The notes: generated from the sequence alone by a model not told the origin. 64,000 bases of DNA from Codonopsis lanceolata (GCA_013146195.2 CM028383.1:16143642-16207641), one strand, 5' to 3'. Shown: positions 1-12,300, counted from the stretch's first letter. Program-made: numbers and translations.

Positions 1-200
1 GATTACCCTATCTTCTACCATGTCAATCTTCTGAGCTTGTAACAACTCAAGAAATCGCAGCAACGAATCCACCTTCCAATCAAGAAATTCCTCCTGAAAA
101 CTGAACTCCAAGTAAGTCTACCATCCTCCCTTGACAACACGGAGCTACCTGAGCAGCCCTTATCGCTAATGACTTCAAATAACGCAGGAAATTCCATCTT
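1..200 (-). pseudogene. LINE ORF2 remnant (region before the RT zinc-binding domain)
   Basis: Minus-strand translation gives a VLSREDGRLTWSSVFRRNF-like segment. It matches the conserved W.P.FRRNF.DWE block that precedes the zf-RVT domain in the LINEs at 38.2 kb, 41.0 kb and 60.2 kb of this window. No flanking domain or tail is visible and the piece runs off the window start. Decayed fragment. Confidence 0.55.
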
Positions 201-449
201 TAGCTTTCTTTCACCACACCTTCTAGCTTATCCTAGAAAGATAAAAGAAGCTTCAACTTTCGCCTATGATGAGCTCAACATACTTTCTCTCCTAATTTTA
301 GCCATGATGGATACGTTCAGATCGACCCGCTTTCAGTCATTGCGTCCGAGATGCTCAAATGGTCGACCAAAGGCGATTTCAATCAGTTCCTTCGTTGGGA
401 AGTGGATCCCCCATAGCATATCGGGATTGGATAATCTTTTTTGAATTGT

Positions 450-1689
450 GTTGATTTCAAGTTTTAGATTTAAATATAAAAACATTTAAGTTTTTTCTTC
501 ATGTCCCAACAATGGCCCATTAGATTGAAACTCGTTAAGGTTAAGGTTAGGTTCACAATATTAAAAACTCGTTTAAACAATATTGTTTAGCTTGTAAGGT
601 GTCAAGGCCATGATTCATTAGAGTTGACCGAAAGCCGCTTGGACCAGCCCGACTAACATCTATCACTATTTTATGTGATAATGTATATCATTTTTTATTA
701 AACAATTTTCTTCAAACAAACTATAACTGAATCAAGAATAACTAATCAGCACATCAACACTAACCATTCACCAATAGCAACTAAGTATAATGATGGATAA
801 TATGTTTCAATATTAAGATTTTCATTTTCGTTCAACCTAATCCCAAATTTTTTTAATGAGAGCGCTAATAATACCATATTCTCACATTGTATTAATGTTG
901 GGGGATAATAATTTTATCCAGGTAACTCGTGTTATTTATCCCGACCTCTTATTTTGTACCAAACATCAAACAACTCGACTAATTGACGAATTAATCATAT
1001 CGGGTCTTAATCCTAGCTACCAAATGACACCTAATTTTATTCACAATCTAAGTCTATCCAAAATTATTCTTTTTCTCTTAGTTTCTGTTAGAAGTTCTCA
1101 TTACTTCCCGAAAGACAATTTCATTTGACTTTTCCAATCTATAATTATTACTAAAACAGAAACCACCACTGCCACGTGACGGTTTTCTGTAAAAGCTAAA
1201 AGGTTTAAAAAGATTATGTGTTGCCACGTATCACCTTCGAAATGGTAAAAGTTTTTTTCTTTTTTCAAAATCGATTAGTTTAAGATAAAAATTATAAATC
1301 TAATTAAATAAGATAAAATTCCTAAAACTAATTTGATAAGATAAAACATATTTAAGATAATAAAGATTTAGGATTTAGTTTTTATTTTACTCAAATATCG
1401 CTTAATTAAACTAGATTTTATCCTATCTAATTTATACAAGTTTAATTTGACTGAAAGTTTTCAATTTCCATCTTTTTTTCATTTCCATAATGTTTTATTT
1501 ATACAAATTCAAAACGGGATAATTCTATATTATTTGTTCTACTAATCTATATTTACTAATTATTAATTAATAATCTATTGACTATTATTAAAACAAAAGT
1601 CATTGCTGCTACATGATGACTTTCGGTTGAACGCTTAACGTTTTAAAGGAATTATGTGCTTCCATGTGTCACGTTCTTGTGAAGTTATA
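450..1689. other. AT-rich intergenic DNA, no gene seen
   Basis: No reading frame here has recognisable protein features; the 90-codon frame at 856-1128 has no family signature. The stretch is AT-rich. From about 1250 it carries weak copies of the TGGTAAAAGTTTTTT theme that becomes a clear repeat after 1690. Confidence 0.5.
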
Positions 1690-2091
1690 ATTTTTTTTTT
1701 GCTGTCAAAAATTAAAACCAGATATATTTTAAAACAGATGCCTCATTTGTATATGGTAAAAGTTTTTTTTTAATTATTTTTTACTGCCAAAATCGGTTTG
1801 TGCGAGATATATTTTATCACATTTGATTTAGACGCGTTTCACTTAATTAGGACACCAAATTTTCATGGTAAAAGTGTTTTTTTACAGATAGATTTTACCC
1901 GTGCTTATAGATTTTAATATTTCAATTACCTATTCATACGACGATCAATTTTGAATACCTTAACTTATTATTTTTTTCAAATTATTCTAATTAAATTTTT
2001 TAATTATTTATTACAAATTTAGAAAATCATCTTATTATAAACAACTTTAAGAAAAAAAATTATTAAAACCGTGCATATGGTATATATATTA

Positions 2092-2142
<51 letters not shown>

Positions 2143-2960
2143 TTTCCTACCAAAAATTAAAACCAGATAAATTTTAAAATCGGTGCCTCCTTTATACATA
2201 GTAAAAGTTTTTTTTTAACCATTTTTTACTGCCAAAATTGATTAATACCGGATATACTTTATAACATTTGATTTAAACGCATTTCACTTAATTAGGACTC
2301 CAAATTTTTATAATAATTTATTTTTGCGGATAGATTTTATCAATTTTCATAGATTTTAATTTTTCAATTATATGACTATATGATCAATTTTTAAAATTTA
2401 CATTAGTTTTCGTTTTTTTAAATTATTCTAATTAAAAAAATATTTATTTATTACAAGTTTAGAAAATCATCTTATTATAAACAACTTTTGCTAAAAAAAA
2501 CTATTAAAAACATGCATATAGTACAAAAAAGTCTATATAAATTCTATTTTTTTTCCTACCAAAAATTAAAATCGGTGCCTCATTTATACATGGTAAAAGT
2601 TTTTTTTTTTTACCATTTTTTGCTTCCAAAATTGATTAATATCGAATATTTTTATAACATTTGATTTTAACGCGTTTAACTTTATTAGTACTCAAAATTT
2701 TCATGGTAAAAGTTTTTTTTTACGGATAGATTTTATCACATTTGATTTAGACGTGTTTCAATTTATTAAAACTCTTCAATTCTCATGGCAAGAGTTTTTT
2801 TTGTTAAACATTTTTTACTTACAAAATCGGTTTGTACCAGATAAATTTTATCACATTTGATTTAGACAAGTTTAATTTGATTAGGACTCCTTAATTTTCA
2901 TGATAGAAGTTTTTAAATTTTTATTAATTTACCAAAACTCGGTCAATTTAAAATAGATTT
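1690..2960. repeat. Degenerate tandem repeat, unit about 400-450 bp, about three copies
   Basis: The same order of motifs recurs: CATGGTAAAAGTTTTTTTT, then ACTGCCAAAATCG, then ACATTTGATTTAGACGCGTTTCA, then TTAATTAGGACTCCAAATT. Blocks near 1690-2130, 2140-2545 and 2546-2960 align by eye. The segment TTATTATAAACAACTTT occurs at about 2031 and about 2473. Short sub-repeats of the TGGTAAAAG motif sit inside each unit. No coding content. Confidence 0.6.
2094..2140. repeat. (AT)n microsatellite
   Basis: Pure alternating AT run between two units of the degenerate tandem repeat. Confidence 0.9.
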
Positions 2961-3411
2961 TATCAAATTTGATTAAACGTGTTCCACCAACACCATAAAC
3001 AACCACTACGAAATAGCTTGCAAATTCTATCTACAAATATTCACATGAATTTTCGGTTTGATGATTCGGTGTGATCTCACACTTATTTATTTATTTATTA
3101 TGTGAACATCTTGATATTTTTGTTTATTCAAATAGCTTATAAATTCTATCTACAAAATTAAGTTTTAGAAACAACATTAAGTCATTTGTGCATCGCACGG
3201 ATAATAACGTAATAGATTAATAAAGATCATCAATTAGTGTTTATTTTTCCTAAATTAACCATATTAATTATAACAAATATGGTAATTTCTCCACTAGCGA
3301 GTAACAAAGTTAATAATAAAGCTATATAAATACCGGCCAAGGGTTAGAGTAGAAGATATATAATTGACCCACTAATAGAAAGTGAACAAGAAATTTCTGA
3401 ACAAATAAATA

Positions 3412-3723
3412 CTCCCTCTATTTGCCATTTGGAGTAAAGAATCCACTATTTTATTTTAGAATACTTCACTTAAAGAATTCTTTTTTTTTTTCATTTTTTT
3501 TTTCCTCCTAAGGGGGGCATGGGAAGGGATCGAACCTGAGACCTCACACATTGTGAAGCCTCATGTCTACCACTGGACCACCCCCTTAGGGGCCACTTAA
3601 AGAATTCACTTTTAATAATTAAGACATAAAAATGTTATTTTATTATTAATAAACTATTAAAAATATCATTTTCTTAAAAAAATTAACTTTCTAATTGGGT
3701 CTCTTAGCTCAAAACGGAGGGAG
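3412..3723. mobile_element. Stowaway-type MITE interrupted by a SINE
   Basis: The left end reads CTCCCTCTATTTGCC and the right end CAAAACGGAGGGAG, which are typical Stowaway terminal inverted repeats. TA dinucleotides flank both ends (3410-3411 and 3724-3725), the expected TSD. The interior matches the MITE at 30756 (AAAGAATCCACTATTTT / AAAGAATTCACTATACT). A SINE occupies 3481-3593, so the SINE is the younger insertion. Confidence 0.85.
3481..3593 (-). mobile_element. tRNA-derived SINE with 14-bp TSD
   Basis: On the minus strand it begins GGCCCCTAAGGGGG and carries an A-box-like segment (TGGTCCAGTGGTAGAC) and a B-box-like GGTTCGATCCC. It ends in an interrupted poly-A tract, seen as poly-T on the plus strand at 3481-3510. 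The 14-bp direct repeat CACTTAAAGAATTC lies at 3467-3480 and 3594-3607, a perfect target-site duplication made of MITE sequence. The tRNA-like part is a Pol III promoter of SINE type, not a functional tRNA gene. Confidence 0.85.
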
Positions 3724-3743
3724 TATAAGAAAGAAGAAGTGGT

Positions 3744-5427
3744 CTTCTGTAAGACGGTCTTACGGATCCTTATCCGTAAGACAGAACCTCATTTAAAAAT
3801 TCACGGGTCATAATAAATAAATAATATGCTACAAAAAATAACAAAAATAGTTTAGCTGAGTTGGTTTCCAGGGAATTGTTGAAGGTTTCAATGTTGGTGT
3901 GGGTGGTATTCGGTTTGAAACTCACCAGCGAGCGTTTTTTTTTTAAGTTTTATTGCCAGGAATATGTCATTTTGGTATTGTTTATATTTACGATCAATCA
4001 GAGTGTTACTTTTAGGCTTGGCGTGTGTTACTTTGAGAACAAAAGTGTGTCACTTTTGGATAATTGTTGCCTTAGGTCTGATTAAGTTTTACTTAATTAC
4101 TTTAAATCAGAGTGTCACTTTTAAACATAGAATGTGTCGCTTTTAAGTTTTACGCGTGTCACTCTTGGCAAAAAAAATCACTTTTAATCTTTTAATTTTT
4201 ATTCATAAGTGTAACGTTTAGTGTGTCACTTTTAGGTATTAATTATGTCACTTTTAGGCATTAGATGTGTCACTTTTGGTAAAACAACTTATTTTTATAA
4301 TCATACAATTTGTATCAATAAGAGTGTCACTTATAGGCTTGGAGTGTGTTACTTTTAGGACTAAAGTGTGTCACTTTTGGGCTAGTGATTTTAACAGCAA
4401 TAACCAATTGAACACCACTGAAATATATCTTCTCATTCGTAGAAATATATATTATCCTAATTGTCAATCGTTAAAAACACAAATCCATAACTTTTTCAAG
4501 GTAAAGACGTAAAGTATATGTTTCTTACTCAAACTTACAAAATTTACTGAAAATATGTCTAAAATAATTGAGTTTTAGGAGTCTTGGAACCAAATTCATT
4601 GGCTTGATGGGAATCAGAAAAACCAGTAGTTTTTTTCTTGCCCTTTTCAATACTTCCCTTTTTTTTTTTCTTCTTCCCTTCGCAATGCAATGTAACGTGA
4701 TCTAGGCATGTAGTAGATGAACTTGAAACACGAGATGATTCATTTTGGTCCGGTAAATTCTTTAAGGAAGAGTGTCACTTTTTAGTATTAAGAGTGTCAC
4801 TTTTTAGTATTAAGAATGTCACTTTTTAGCATTAAGAGTGTTACTTTGTATTTTAATAAGAATTATAATAAATTTTCATTTATAGTGTCACTTTTAACAT
4901 TAAAATGTGTCAATTTTTAGTATTAACAGTGTTACTTTGTATTTTAATAAGAATTATAATAAATTTCCCTTTATAGTGTCACTTTTAATATTAAAATGTG
5001 ACATTTTTTGTGTTTTTTCAATGTGTCACGTTTGGCTTTAAATGTGCCATTTAGCATTTCGTCAAAGGCCGCTAGGATCCGTCAAGTATCCCAAGGCAAT
5101 TGATGCTAACGGATGGTTAACGGAGCTGACAAATGATTAAACTTCAAGGCGTGGGAAATATAAGAATTTCGACGTCAAACATTGAAAGTACAGGGGCACC
5201 GGAACAAATAGAGGAACTTCTCAATAATGAGAATTAAAACGAAACAATGTAACTATGGAGTTTGGAACCACTGACCATCGGTCCCTAAACCTTTTAGGTA
5301 GCACCTCCAACTAACTTGACTAACAACTTATTATGTTTTTTATTAACAGATTTAGTTATTAACCCGTAAATTTCTAAATAGGGTTCCGTCTTACGGATCT
5401 AGGATCCGTAAGACCGTCCTACACAAG
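3744..5427. mobile_element. Putative non-autonomous DNA element with ~65-bp TIRs around a TGTCACTTTT array
   Basis: The left end 3744-3807 and the reverse complement of the right end 5363-5427 align over about 65 bp with about 86% identity by eye. The shared core reads GACGGTCTTACGGATCC followed by ATCCGTAAGAC and then ATTTARAAATTYACGGG. Each end is also internally palindromic (GTCTTACGGATCC / GGATCCGTAAGAC). Between them lies a GTGTCACTTTT array and no transposase. I could not fix the exact outer border or a TSD, so the superfamily is open. Related palindromes lie at 17163-17213 and 35317-35365. Confidence 0.6.
4000..5050 (+). repeat. Array of the decamer TGTCACTTTT at irregular 18-60 bp spacing
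   Basis: About two dozen copies of (G)TGTCACTTTT, or one-base variants such as TGTTACTTTT and TGTCGCTTTT, all in the same orientation. They are usually separated by AGGCATTA, AGTATTAAGA or AGGCTTGGAG-like linkers. There is a gap without copies at about 4390-4770. This gives apparent reading frames at 3861-4512 with periodic VCHF/VTFR strings, which I judge to be by-products of the repeat. Confidence 0.75.
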
Positions 5428-6980
5428 TCTTTGCCAAAAAAGAAAGACTATATTTTGAACAAAGGGAGTACACTTCACTTGATAAAGAGCCTTAGGACCT
5501 GTCTGATATAGCTGAAGTTTATAGCCGATAACTATCGATTGATGAATTATAGTTGATGATTTACACTTGGATGGTCTTGTTTGATTTAGTTGTTTCAAAG
5601 TTCTAACAAGCTATCTTAAGTTAGTATGATATAAAAGGAATGAGAATTATTAGTATTATTTAGATAGGGACATGAAAGGAATGAAAGATTTTTAATTTGC
5701 AAATAAAAAATATTAGATTTACCACTTCTTTTACTACTAAGCCTTGGTGAAAGCCAAATGTATTTTAGTAAAAGATAACTTTGTCCTTCACTAAGACTTC
5801 ACGGTAACAATTGTGGTAAAAGTAATAAACCTAGCACTATTGTTTGCAAATTAGGGTAATCTGGGAATATTGAAAGTCTTATAAAAGAAGAGGATTTCTT
5901 TGTGTTTGAAAAATAGAAATCTAACACATTCCGGCTCAATCATTCACGCCTTCACGGGCATGAATATGATTACGGTGGGTGGGTGGGCGGTGGATCAATC
6001 ATACTCCGTATTATCTTAATTACGGTTCAATCCATCGTGGGCGGTAGATGGATAATACTTTTCGGCATATGAGCCACCCAAGAACATAGCCAGATACTTA
6101 GGGATACTCTTTACTTTTCTGGTGATTACAAATTAATGGCTATTTTCTAATCTGCCAGGTGAAATATTTTCCTATTCAGTATTACCAAACAATGAATGGT
6201 GGATTCCAAGCGCACATGCAATTACCACCTGTCACCTGAATTGATCCTTCATGAAATTTGCACCCAAAGCAAAATGGGTCGGTCATTCACAAATCACAAT
6301 CGGGTGATTCATCCCCAGCAAGTCATAAGTGTCCCCTGTTAAATTTGCACAGATTTTAAAAAGACGCCCACTTCTTTGGCCATGGAAGGAGATTTTGACT
6401 TTTCAGTCATTCCGCGTATACACACATCACATTACGGAGCTGTTTGGTAGCTAGGATTAAAGTCGGATAGTATCAATATGCCGAATACTTAGATACTTGG
6501 TACCCAATAGCCAATATGAACTAATAATTCGTGTTGTTCAGATAACGCTCTTATCCTCTCACTAATTATACCAAGGAAGATGATATTATTAGCTTAAAAA
6601 CAGGGATTAACACTTTTAATTTGAAAACTACCCCCAATATATAGTATCAGGATTAATAGTAAGGGCACTAATAATACTGAGATTAATAATACTGTTTATT
6701 CCTGCCCAATTACCAAACAAGTCAGTTTTGGCCAAAGCACTAGTGCGGAGCTGGCGCTTATATTTACGGTAAAATCACATCATCATTGAAGAGAGGACTC
6801 CTGATTCTTCTTCCCTCAGCCCACCCACACACACACTTCCCTACTCTTCAAGTCAACTTAAGAAGATAGGATCATTATCATAAACTTTCAAATGAAGATC
6901 CAACAAAAACAATATACTAAGTAACTAACTGGTTGACCTTTCTCAATAAATGGCTTTGATTATAGAGAATATGCTCCTTC
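5428..6980. other. Intergenic region upstream of CYP718
   Basis: No protein-coding frame recognised. MITE-like ends are present at 6436 (GAGCTGTTTGGTAG) and about 6707-6723 (TTACCAAACAAGTC), which could delimit a short DNA element, but no TSD was found. CYP718 regulatory sequence presumably lies in the 3' part. Confidence 0.4.
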
Positions 6981-6994
6981 ATGCAATCTACTAT

Positions 6995-7002
6995 TATATA
7001 AA
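6995..7002 (+). promoter_or_regulatory. Probable TATA box of CYP718
   Basis: TATATAAA lies 77 bp upstream of the chosen ATG at 7079. This suits a plant promoter with a 5' UTR of about 40-50 nt. It is a position-based inference. Confidence 0.55.
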
Positions 7003-7078
7003 CAGACCTTGAAAACCAACTTATTGCAAACAAAAACAAGAAAATACCTTCCCTTTCATTCTTCACTTGCATTCGTCA

Positions 7079-8760
7079 ATGGCTGTGGACACGAGGTTCT
7101 CCCTTTCTTTGGCCTTCTCAGTCTTTGCTCCACTTCTCTTTATCATGTTTTTGATGCAAAACTTCACAAATAAGCACAAAACCAAGAAGAAACTACCACC
7201 TGGGAAAATGGGACTCCCTTGGATTGGTGAAACAATGCATTTCTATAATGCCCAAAAAAAGAACCAATTGTTTGAGGAGTTTGTTCAACCTAGGATTGCA
7301 AAGTACGGGAAAATTTTCAAAACACGGCTAATGGGATCACCGACAGTATTGGTGAATGGAGCTGAAGCAAATAGATTCTTCTTGTCCAATGAGTTCAAGT
7401 TGGTGATTAGTTCGTGGCCTTCTTCATCAGTCCAGCTTATGGGCAAGGACTGCATCATGGAAAAACAAGGGGAGGCTCACCGACGCCTTCGTGGGGTTAT
7501 AGCCTCAAGCCTTAGCAGTGCTGGGCTAGAGTCTATAGTTCCTAAAATGTGTAAAGCAATTCAGATGCACCTACAGGAAAATTGGAGCGGTCAAAACAAG
7601 ATTAGCCTATATGGTAAGACAAAAAGCTTGACATTTAACATTGTGTTTGAGTGCTTGTTAGGGATTGCCGTGGAGCCAGGGATGTTTGGAAAGTTTGAGA
7701 GAGTCTTGGAAGGGGTTTTTGCTCCTCCAGTTGAGTTTCCAGGATCTAAGTACTCAAGGGCAAAGAAAGCAAGGATGGAGATAGAGAAGGTGTTGGTTGA
7801 TATAGTGAGGAGGAAAAGGGAAGAAATGGAAGGTGGGTCAGAAAAAGGAGAGGAAGAAGGGATGCTACTTTCTCGACTTGTTGCTGAGCTGATCCGAGGA
7901 GAGGTTAGCGAGGAGGAGGTTGTGGATAATGTGGTCTTGCTTGTCTTCGCAGCTCATGATACAACTTCTTTCGCCATTGCCACGTCCTTCAGGATGTTGG
8001 CTCACAATCCTAATTGCTATTCACTTCTCTTTCAAGGTGCAACATTTCAGGCTTCCACACCTAAAACTCCCATCATAATGCATAAGTTCAAACATTTTAA
8101 AGTTTTAGTTTGTTATTCATTGTCTTCCTCTAACATCTTGCTGTTTCTCAAATCTGTGCCAGAGCATGATAAATTGATTAGCAACAAGAGACCCGGTGAA
8201 ATTTTGACCCTAGAAGACACGAAGAAGATGACATATACATGGCATGTAGCTCGTGAAAGCATGAGACTGTTCCCTCCCATCTTTGGCTCATTCAGAAAAG
8301 CTATGACTGACATAGAGTATGAAGGATTTACTATCCCTAGAGGGTGGAAGGTACCAACTTCGATGATACTTCTCACCTCTACTCGTAGCAGCATATCACA
8401 AAATTACACCAAATTTCCCAACTAATAGGTTTATTTTGGATTATATATTGTTCTTCTGTGCAGGTACTGTGGACTGCATACGGAACACACCATAATGCTG
8501 AGTATTTCCAGGATCCCATGACTTTTAATCCAAATAGATTTGAAGGACACATGCAGCCGTATGCATTTCTACCATTTGGTGGAGGGCCAAGACTGTGTGC
8601 AGGGTATCCATTGGCAAAGCTAAATATTCTCTTATTTGTGCACTACGTAGTCACTCAATATGACTGGTCCTTGATATATCCTGATGAGCCAATTACCATG
8701 GATCCCCTTCCATTCCCTTCTCAAGGAATGCCCATAAAAATTTCTCCAAAGTCTTCATAA
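7079..8760 (+). CDS. CYP718: Cytochrome P450 CYP718 (CYP85 clan), 3 exons, 480 aa
   Basis: Exons are 7079-8036, 8163-8350 and 8464-8760 with GT..AG introns; total 1443 nt. The ATG at 7079 is used; the upstream in-frame TTG at 7067 is not a likely start. Visible features: an N-terminal hydrophobic anchor (residues 8-27) for the ER membrane, a proline hinge LPPGKMGLP (39-47), the I-helix AAHDTT (291-296), ExxR E351-S-M-R354, PPIFGSFRKA (357-366), and the heme loop FGGGPRLCAG (420-429) with Cys427 as iron ligand. The C-terminal DPLPFPSQGMPIKISPK stretch and the GSPTVLVNGAEANR block match CYP718 as I know it from Arabidopsis, rather than CYP716 triterpene oxidases. Its substrate is not established; clan relatives oxidise triterpenoids, brassinosteroids and ABA. 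No broken codon or missing catalytic residue is seen, so it is probably functional. Confidence 0.93.
8037..8162 (+). other. CYP718 intron 1, stop-free and a multiple of three
   Basis: The intron is 126 nt (42 codons) with no stop in the frame of exon 1. Translation therefore runs straight through into exon 2. Splicing is supported by the GT/AG ends and by homology: joining exon 1 to 8163 gives LLFQ-EHDKL as in other CYP718 proteins, while the intron translation is unlike any P450. Confidence 0.8.
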
Positions 8761-9320
8761 AAGGAGTGCGATGTTTCTCACATGTCTTTCGACCAAACTG
8801 TACACCTCAACCACATGCATTGGAGAGTATTTAGCCTGATTAAGAACACCATTTGTATCAATATTTAGACATGATTGCTTCAAGTTATCTTGCACGACAA
8901 AATTATCAAGCACAAGGTAATTAGTACAGCTTGACATCTGCCGGGTCACAAAGTGGTAGAAAAGAGGTTCTCAACAAAAATCAAAATTTCAAAAAATAAT
9001 GGCTTGATAAGTGTGAAAGTGGATCACAGTAAGGGCTTGATTTAATTAACTAACAGAAATCAGTGGGGGGTGCGGGCAAAGGGTATATGTATGACAAATG
9101 GTTTACCTTTCTGCAATTATTATTTTTTTTGCTCTTCTTTTATTTCCTTATCCTGCTGCTACTTTATTTATTTCTTTTTTATAGAATATTTCGTGAAAAT
9201 TAGGTTTGGCACACAATAAAAACAAACCTTGTGGTTATATATAAATTAATGATAGAACGAACAAAAAGGATTGTACAGCTAGCAAAAATTAAATTGAATA
9301 CTCATTTTCTACATCATTCC
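8761..9320. other. CYP718 3' UTR and convergent intergenic gap
   Basis: This 560-bp interval separates the CYP718 stop codon from the PGPP1 stop codon on the opposite strand. It is AT-rich, with no further gene seen. The two genes converge here, so their 3' UTRs could approach each other. Confidence 0.6.
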
Positions 9321-12300
9321 TTACAAATGTGGAAGATCTTTCACACACTGCAGAGCATCTGGCAGAAGCCCGTGAATGGATGGCTTCAACCCTCTCTTCG
9401 ACCATCGGTTTACAAGAGTGAGTTCGATTTTTCTCACCTGCGAAAAAATGACTTCGCACATGCAATCAAAGTCTAAAGAGGAAGCAAGCATAATGTCTAA
9501 TGTGAATACAGCAAAACAACAAGTGCAAGCAGAAATGGAATTAACATCCAAACTATTATAATTTCATGTTCAAACAAAAGACAAATTCACACAAAGATCA
9601 GGAGTTAGATAAATAAATAAGAGACTAAGAATTTGAGGGCTATTCAAATGCTATGGAAGCTATATATGCTCTAATTGAATTGCTGTCCAGTGTATAGTCA
9701 ATTCAATATATACATGGATTAACACTGGTTCGAAGAACTCTACTGATGTCAATCCATGAATAATTGCCAAAATATGGCAATTCAGGTTTGATACCCTAAA
9801 TATTACGTACGACATAAAATCCACTTTTCTTTTCTTTATTCATTTCTTTATTTATGTATCACGCGTATTAATGAGCCTTGGACGCATGATACTCCATAGT
9901 TTTCTCTCTAACTGTAGGATTTCTCATTTTCCTCCATGTAAGTATCTACCACCTCCTCTGGGGTGGCACACCTATTCTCCTTCAATTAAGAAATCTATAG
10001 CCACTATTTTGAGAGGCTCTCAGTGTGAATTGGACCACATGACAACTCGGTAATGCCATAACATTTTTAGGCAGAAAGAAAGGGGCCCGTCATGGAGGGG
10101 TGTGTGTGTTTTGGGGGGGTGTGCATCAAGGTAACCCTTGGAAACTTTATGGACTACCTTTAAAGAAAGTCCAGGGATCCAAAAGCCCTTGGGGAGCTCA
10201 ATGAATCTTCCATTTAAGTGGTGATTATGACCCAAGATTGACAACAGGAACCCTAATTATGACCCAAGAGGCCTGCTTTGGCCACTCTTTAACAGAATTT
10301 CAGATATTCATTCTACCTCAAACAGGTATCCATGCTGGGGCACTGCTATGGAGACATATACATAGGCATTCGAGGCAATTCTCATATAGGGGCATGATGC
10401 AACATTTGGTACCCAGGCATTAATATTAGGAAGGGGCTTATTGCTCCTTGGAGCAAGAAGAAGGGTCATTAAAATCCAACAAAAAATACAACAATCCCTC
10501 CTTCAATCCAACCTATCATTTGGTTCACCATCTCTTAGACTTGGTATTATTATGTAAACTACCAAACTACCCAAAACATCAGTTATTCATTCCAAAAACT
10601 TTTTGAAGATATAATCAACAATTGGCATCAACTAAACTATTCTGATTTCATCAAAGAATAGAGTAACAGAAAGTTAAAACAAGTCATGAACCAACCATAA
10701 CAAAATGAAGCAAACTGATAACCAAAACCACCTAGTCAAAGGAATATAGCTGCTGTGCCACACAAAGACCATGCAAAGACCAGGACTAAATTCCTGATTG
10801 AAACATGTTTGTAGATGCTTTTATATGTGATAGGCTGGAAGCTGCCACAGTTCGAGAGAGGTATTAGGAATTTCCAGAATGCCCATTTTAAAACCAATCA
10901 TCTCCTCCACATTATAATGAATCGAATCAGAGAATGGATTAAAGAAGTAGAAGTTTTAATTGCGAGATTGAGAAAAAAAATTAAGGGCTCATATAAGAAA
11001 GTAAAATCAAATGAAAGAAATTTGCAGATTTCAAGTTTTGAAAAAGAACAGTTTGAAGGGGTTAAGCTTGATTCCAACAATGGATTTGAGAATTCCCGAT
11101 TCCCAAATTAGTATAAGATTAAGACCCTAAATCAGACATCAAAGAACTACGCCAACAAGACTAGAGGTCATTGATGGTAAAGATATGGCAGTTATTATCA
11201 AGGCGATGACAGAAGGTATCAACGGCGAAGGCGATGGTGGGAGGTAACAGTTGGAATGGAAGTTGAAGTTCACCAGGTAGCCTTCTGTCGCCTTGGAAAA
11301 GAGAGTGGGTAGTTGGCCGGTTTTATGGAAAGAATTTTTTTTGCAGAGACGCTAGGTTTTTTCAAACATGCTATGTATACTAAAGGGAAATTTTGTCCAC
11401 AACAAATTTATCCCCCAACTCTCTAATACTGTTTTTATTAATACCAACCCTGATTTGGGATAAATATTGAGAGAATCAGGGGATTAATCTCGATAGCTCA
11501 CCTTAATTATCTGGATCCTTAATTCCTACCAAACAGCTAGCTTAAAGATTGTCCGCATTATTAGTCCTATCCTGGGGCTAATACCGGTTAGAAAACAGCA
11601 CCTACGTTGATCCCCAAACAGTGCATTCACAAAGATTTATACATCATGTGAAGCTCATAGGGTGTTTCTTGGTGATGCCCTATGTGGTTTCTATTTGGAG
11701 ATCCTACGGTTCACCGGTCCGTCGGTCCCAACCTAGAGAAAGTCACATTTCCTCCTTGTATGCCACTATGGTCTATGGGAAGTCGATTATCGGCTGCAAA
11801 TACCCTTTCGTGTCCCTTACTTGGGGTGAAAAATTCTGAACTATGCTAAGCATCCCAAAGTGAATTCATTCAGAGGAATGCCCCCCCTTTTTCCCCTTTT
11901 CTACGCTATTATTCCTCAAGGTAGTGCCATGGTGGCCCTGCATGTATTCATTATAAAGGAGGGCCACCAACGTGGAGATTACCATATGGTTTGCATTCCA
12001 CAACCATTCAAGAGGTGAAAGGATCAGTCCCTAGTGTCATAAAGATTAATGAGACGAGATTTATTAGCCAGGTAAGAAATAAGGAAATCAAAAGTTACAA
12101 TTCAGCTTTTTTTATGTTTTACTTTTTTGTTAGATATGATTTAGATTACATAAGCTACACTCTGTTTTGAAAATGGGCTTACTTAACCCAAAAAAAGAAA
12201 AAGAAAGAAAACATGCATTATGTAAAGATGTCTGCATTTGCTGCAGCATAAATGGAGTAAACTTGTTCTTATTGGGTGGTGTTTTGTCGTTACCTTCGAA

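Noticed and set aside
3481..3593. A genuine tRNA gene
   Set aside because: Only A- and B-box-like parts are tRNA-like; the poly-A tail and 14-bp TSD show a SINE.
3861..4512. Plus-strand open frames of 60-81 codons
   Set aside because: They arise from the TGTCACTTTT array, whose repeats give periodic peptide strings; no start context or domain.
4000..5050. CRISPR-like regular repeat-spacer pattern
   Set aside because: Plant nuclear DNA, 10-bp repeat, irregular spacing, short similar linkers; not a CRISPR array.
6436..6723. Complete PIF- or hAT-type MITE
   Set aside because: Ends GAGCTGTTTGGTAG and TTACCAAACAAGTC are suggestive and recur near 11537, but the inverted match is short and no TSD was found.
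7067..7078. TTG-initiated extension of CYP718
   Set aside because: The ATG at 7079 is the normal start for this family and plants rarely start at TTG.
8037..8425. Single 452-codon P450 frame as the real protein
   Set aside because: It contains intron 1 as protein and stops in intron 2, lacking the heme-binding Cys; splicing restores the family sequence.
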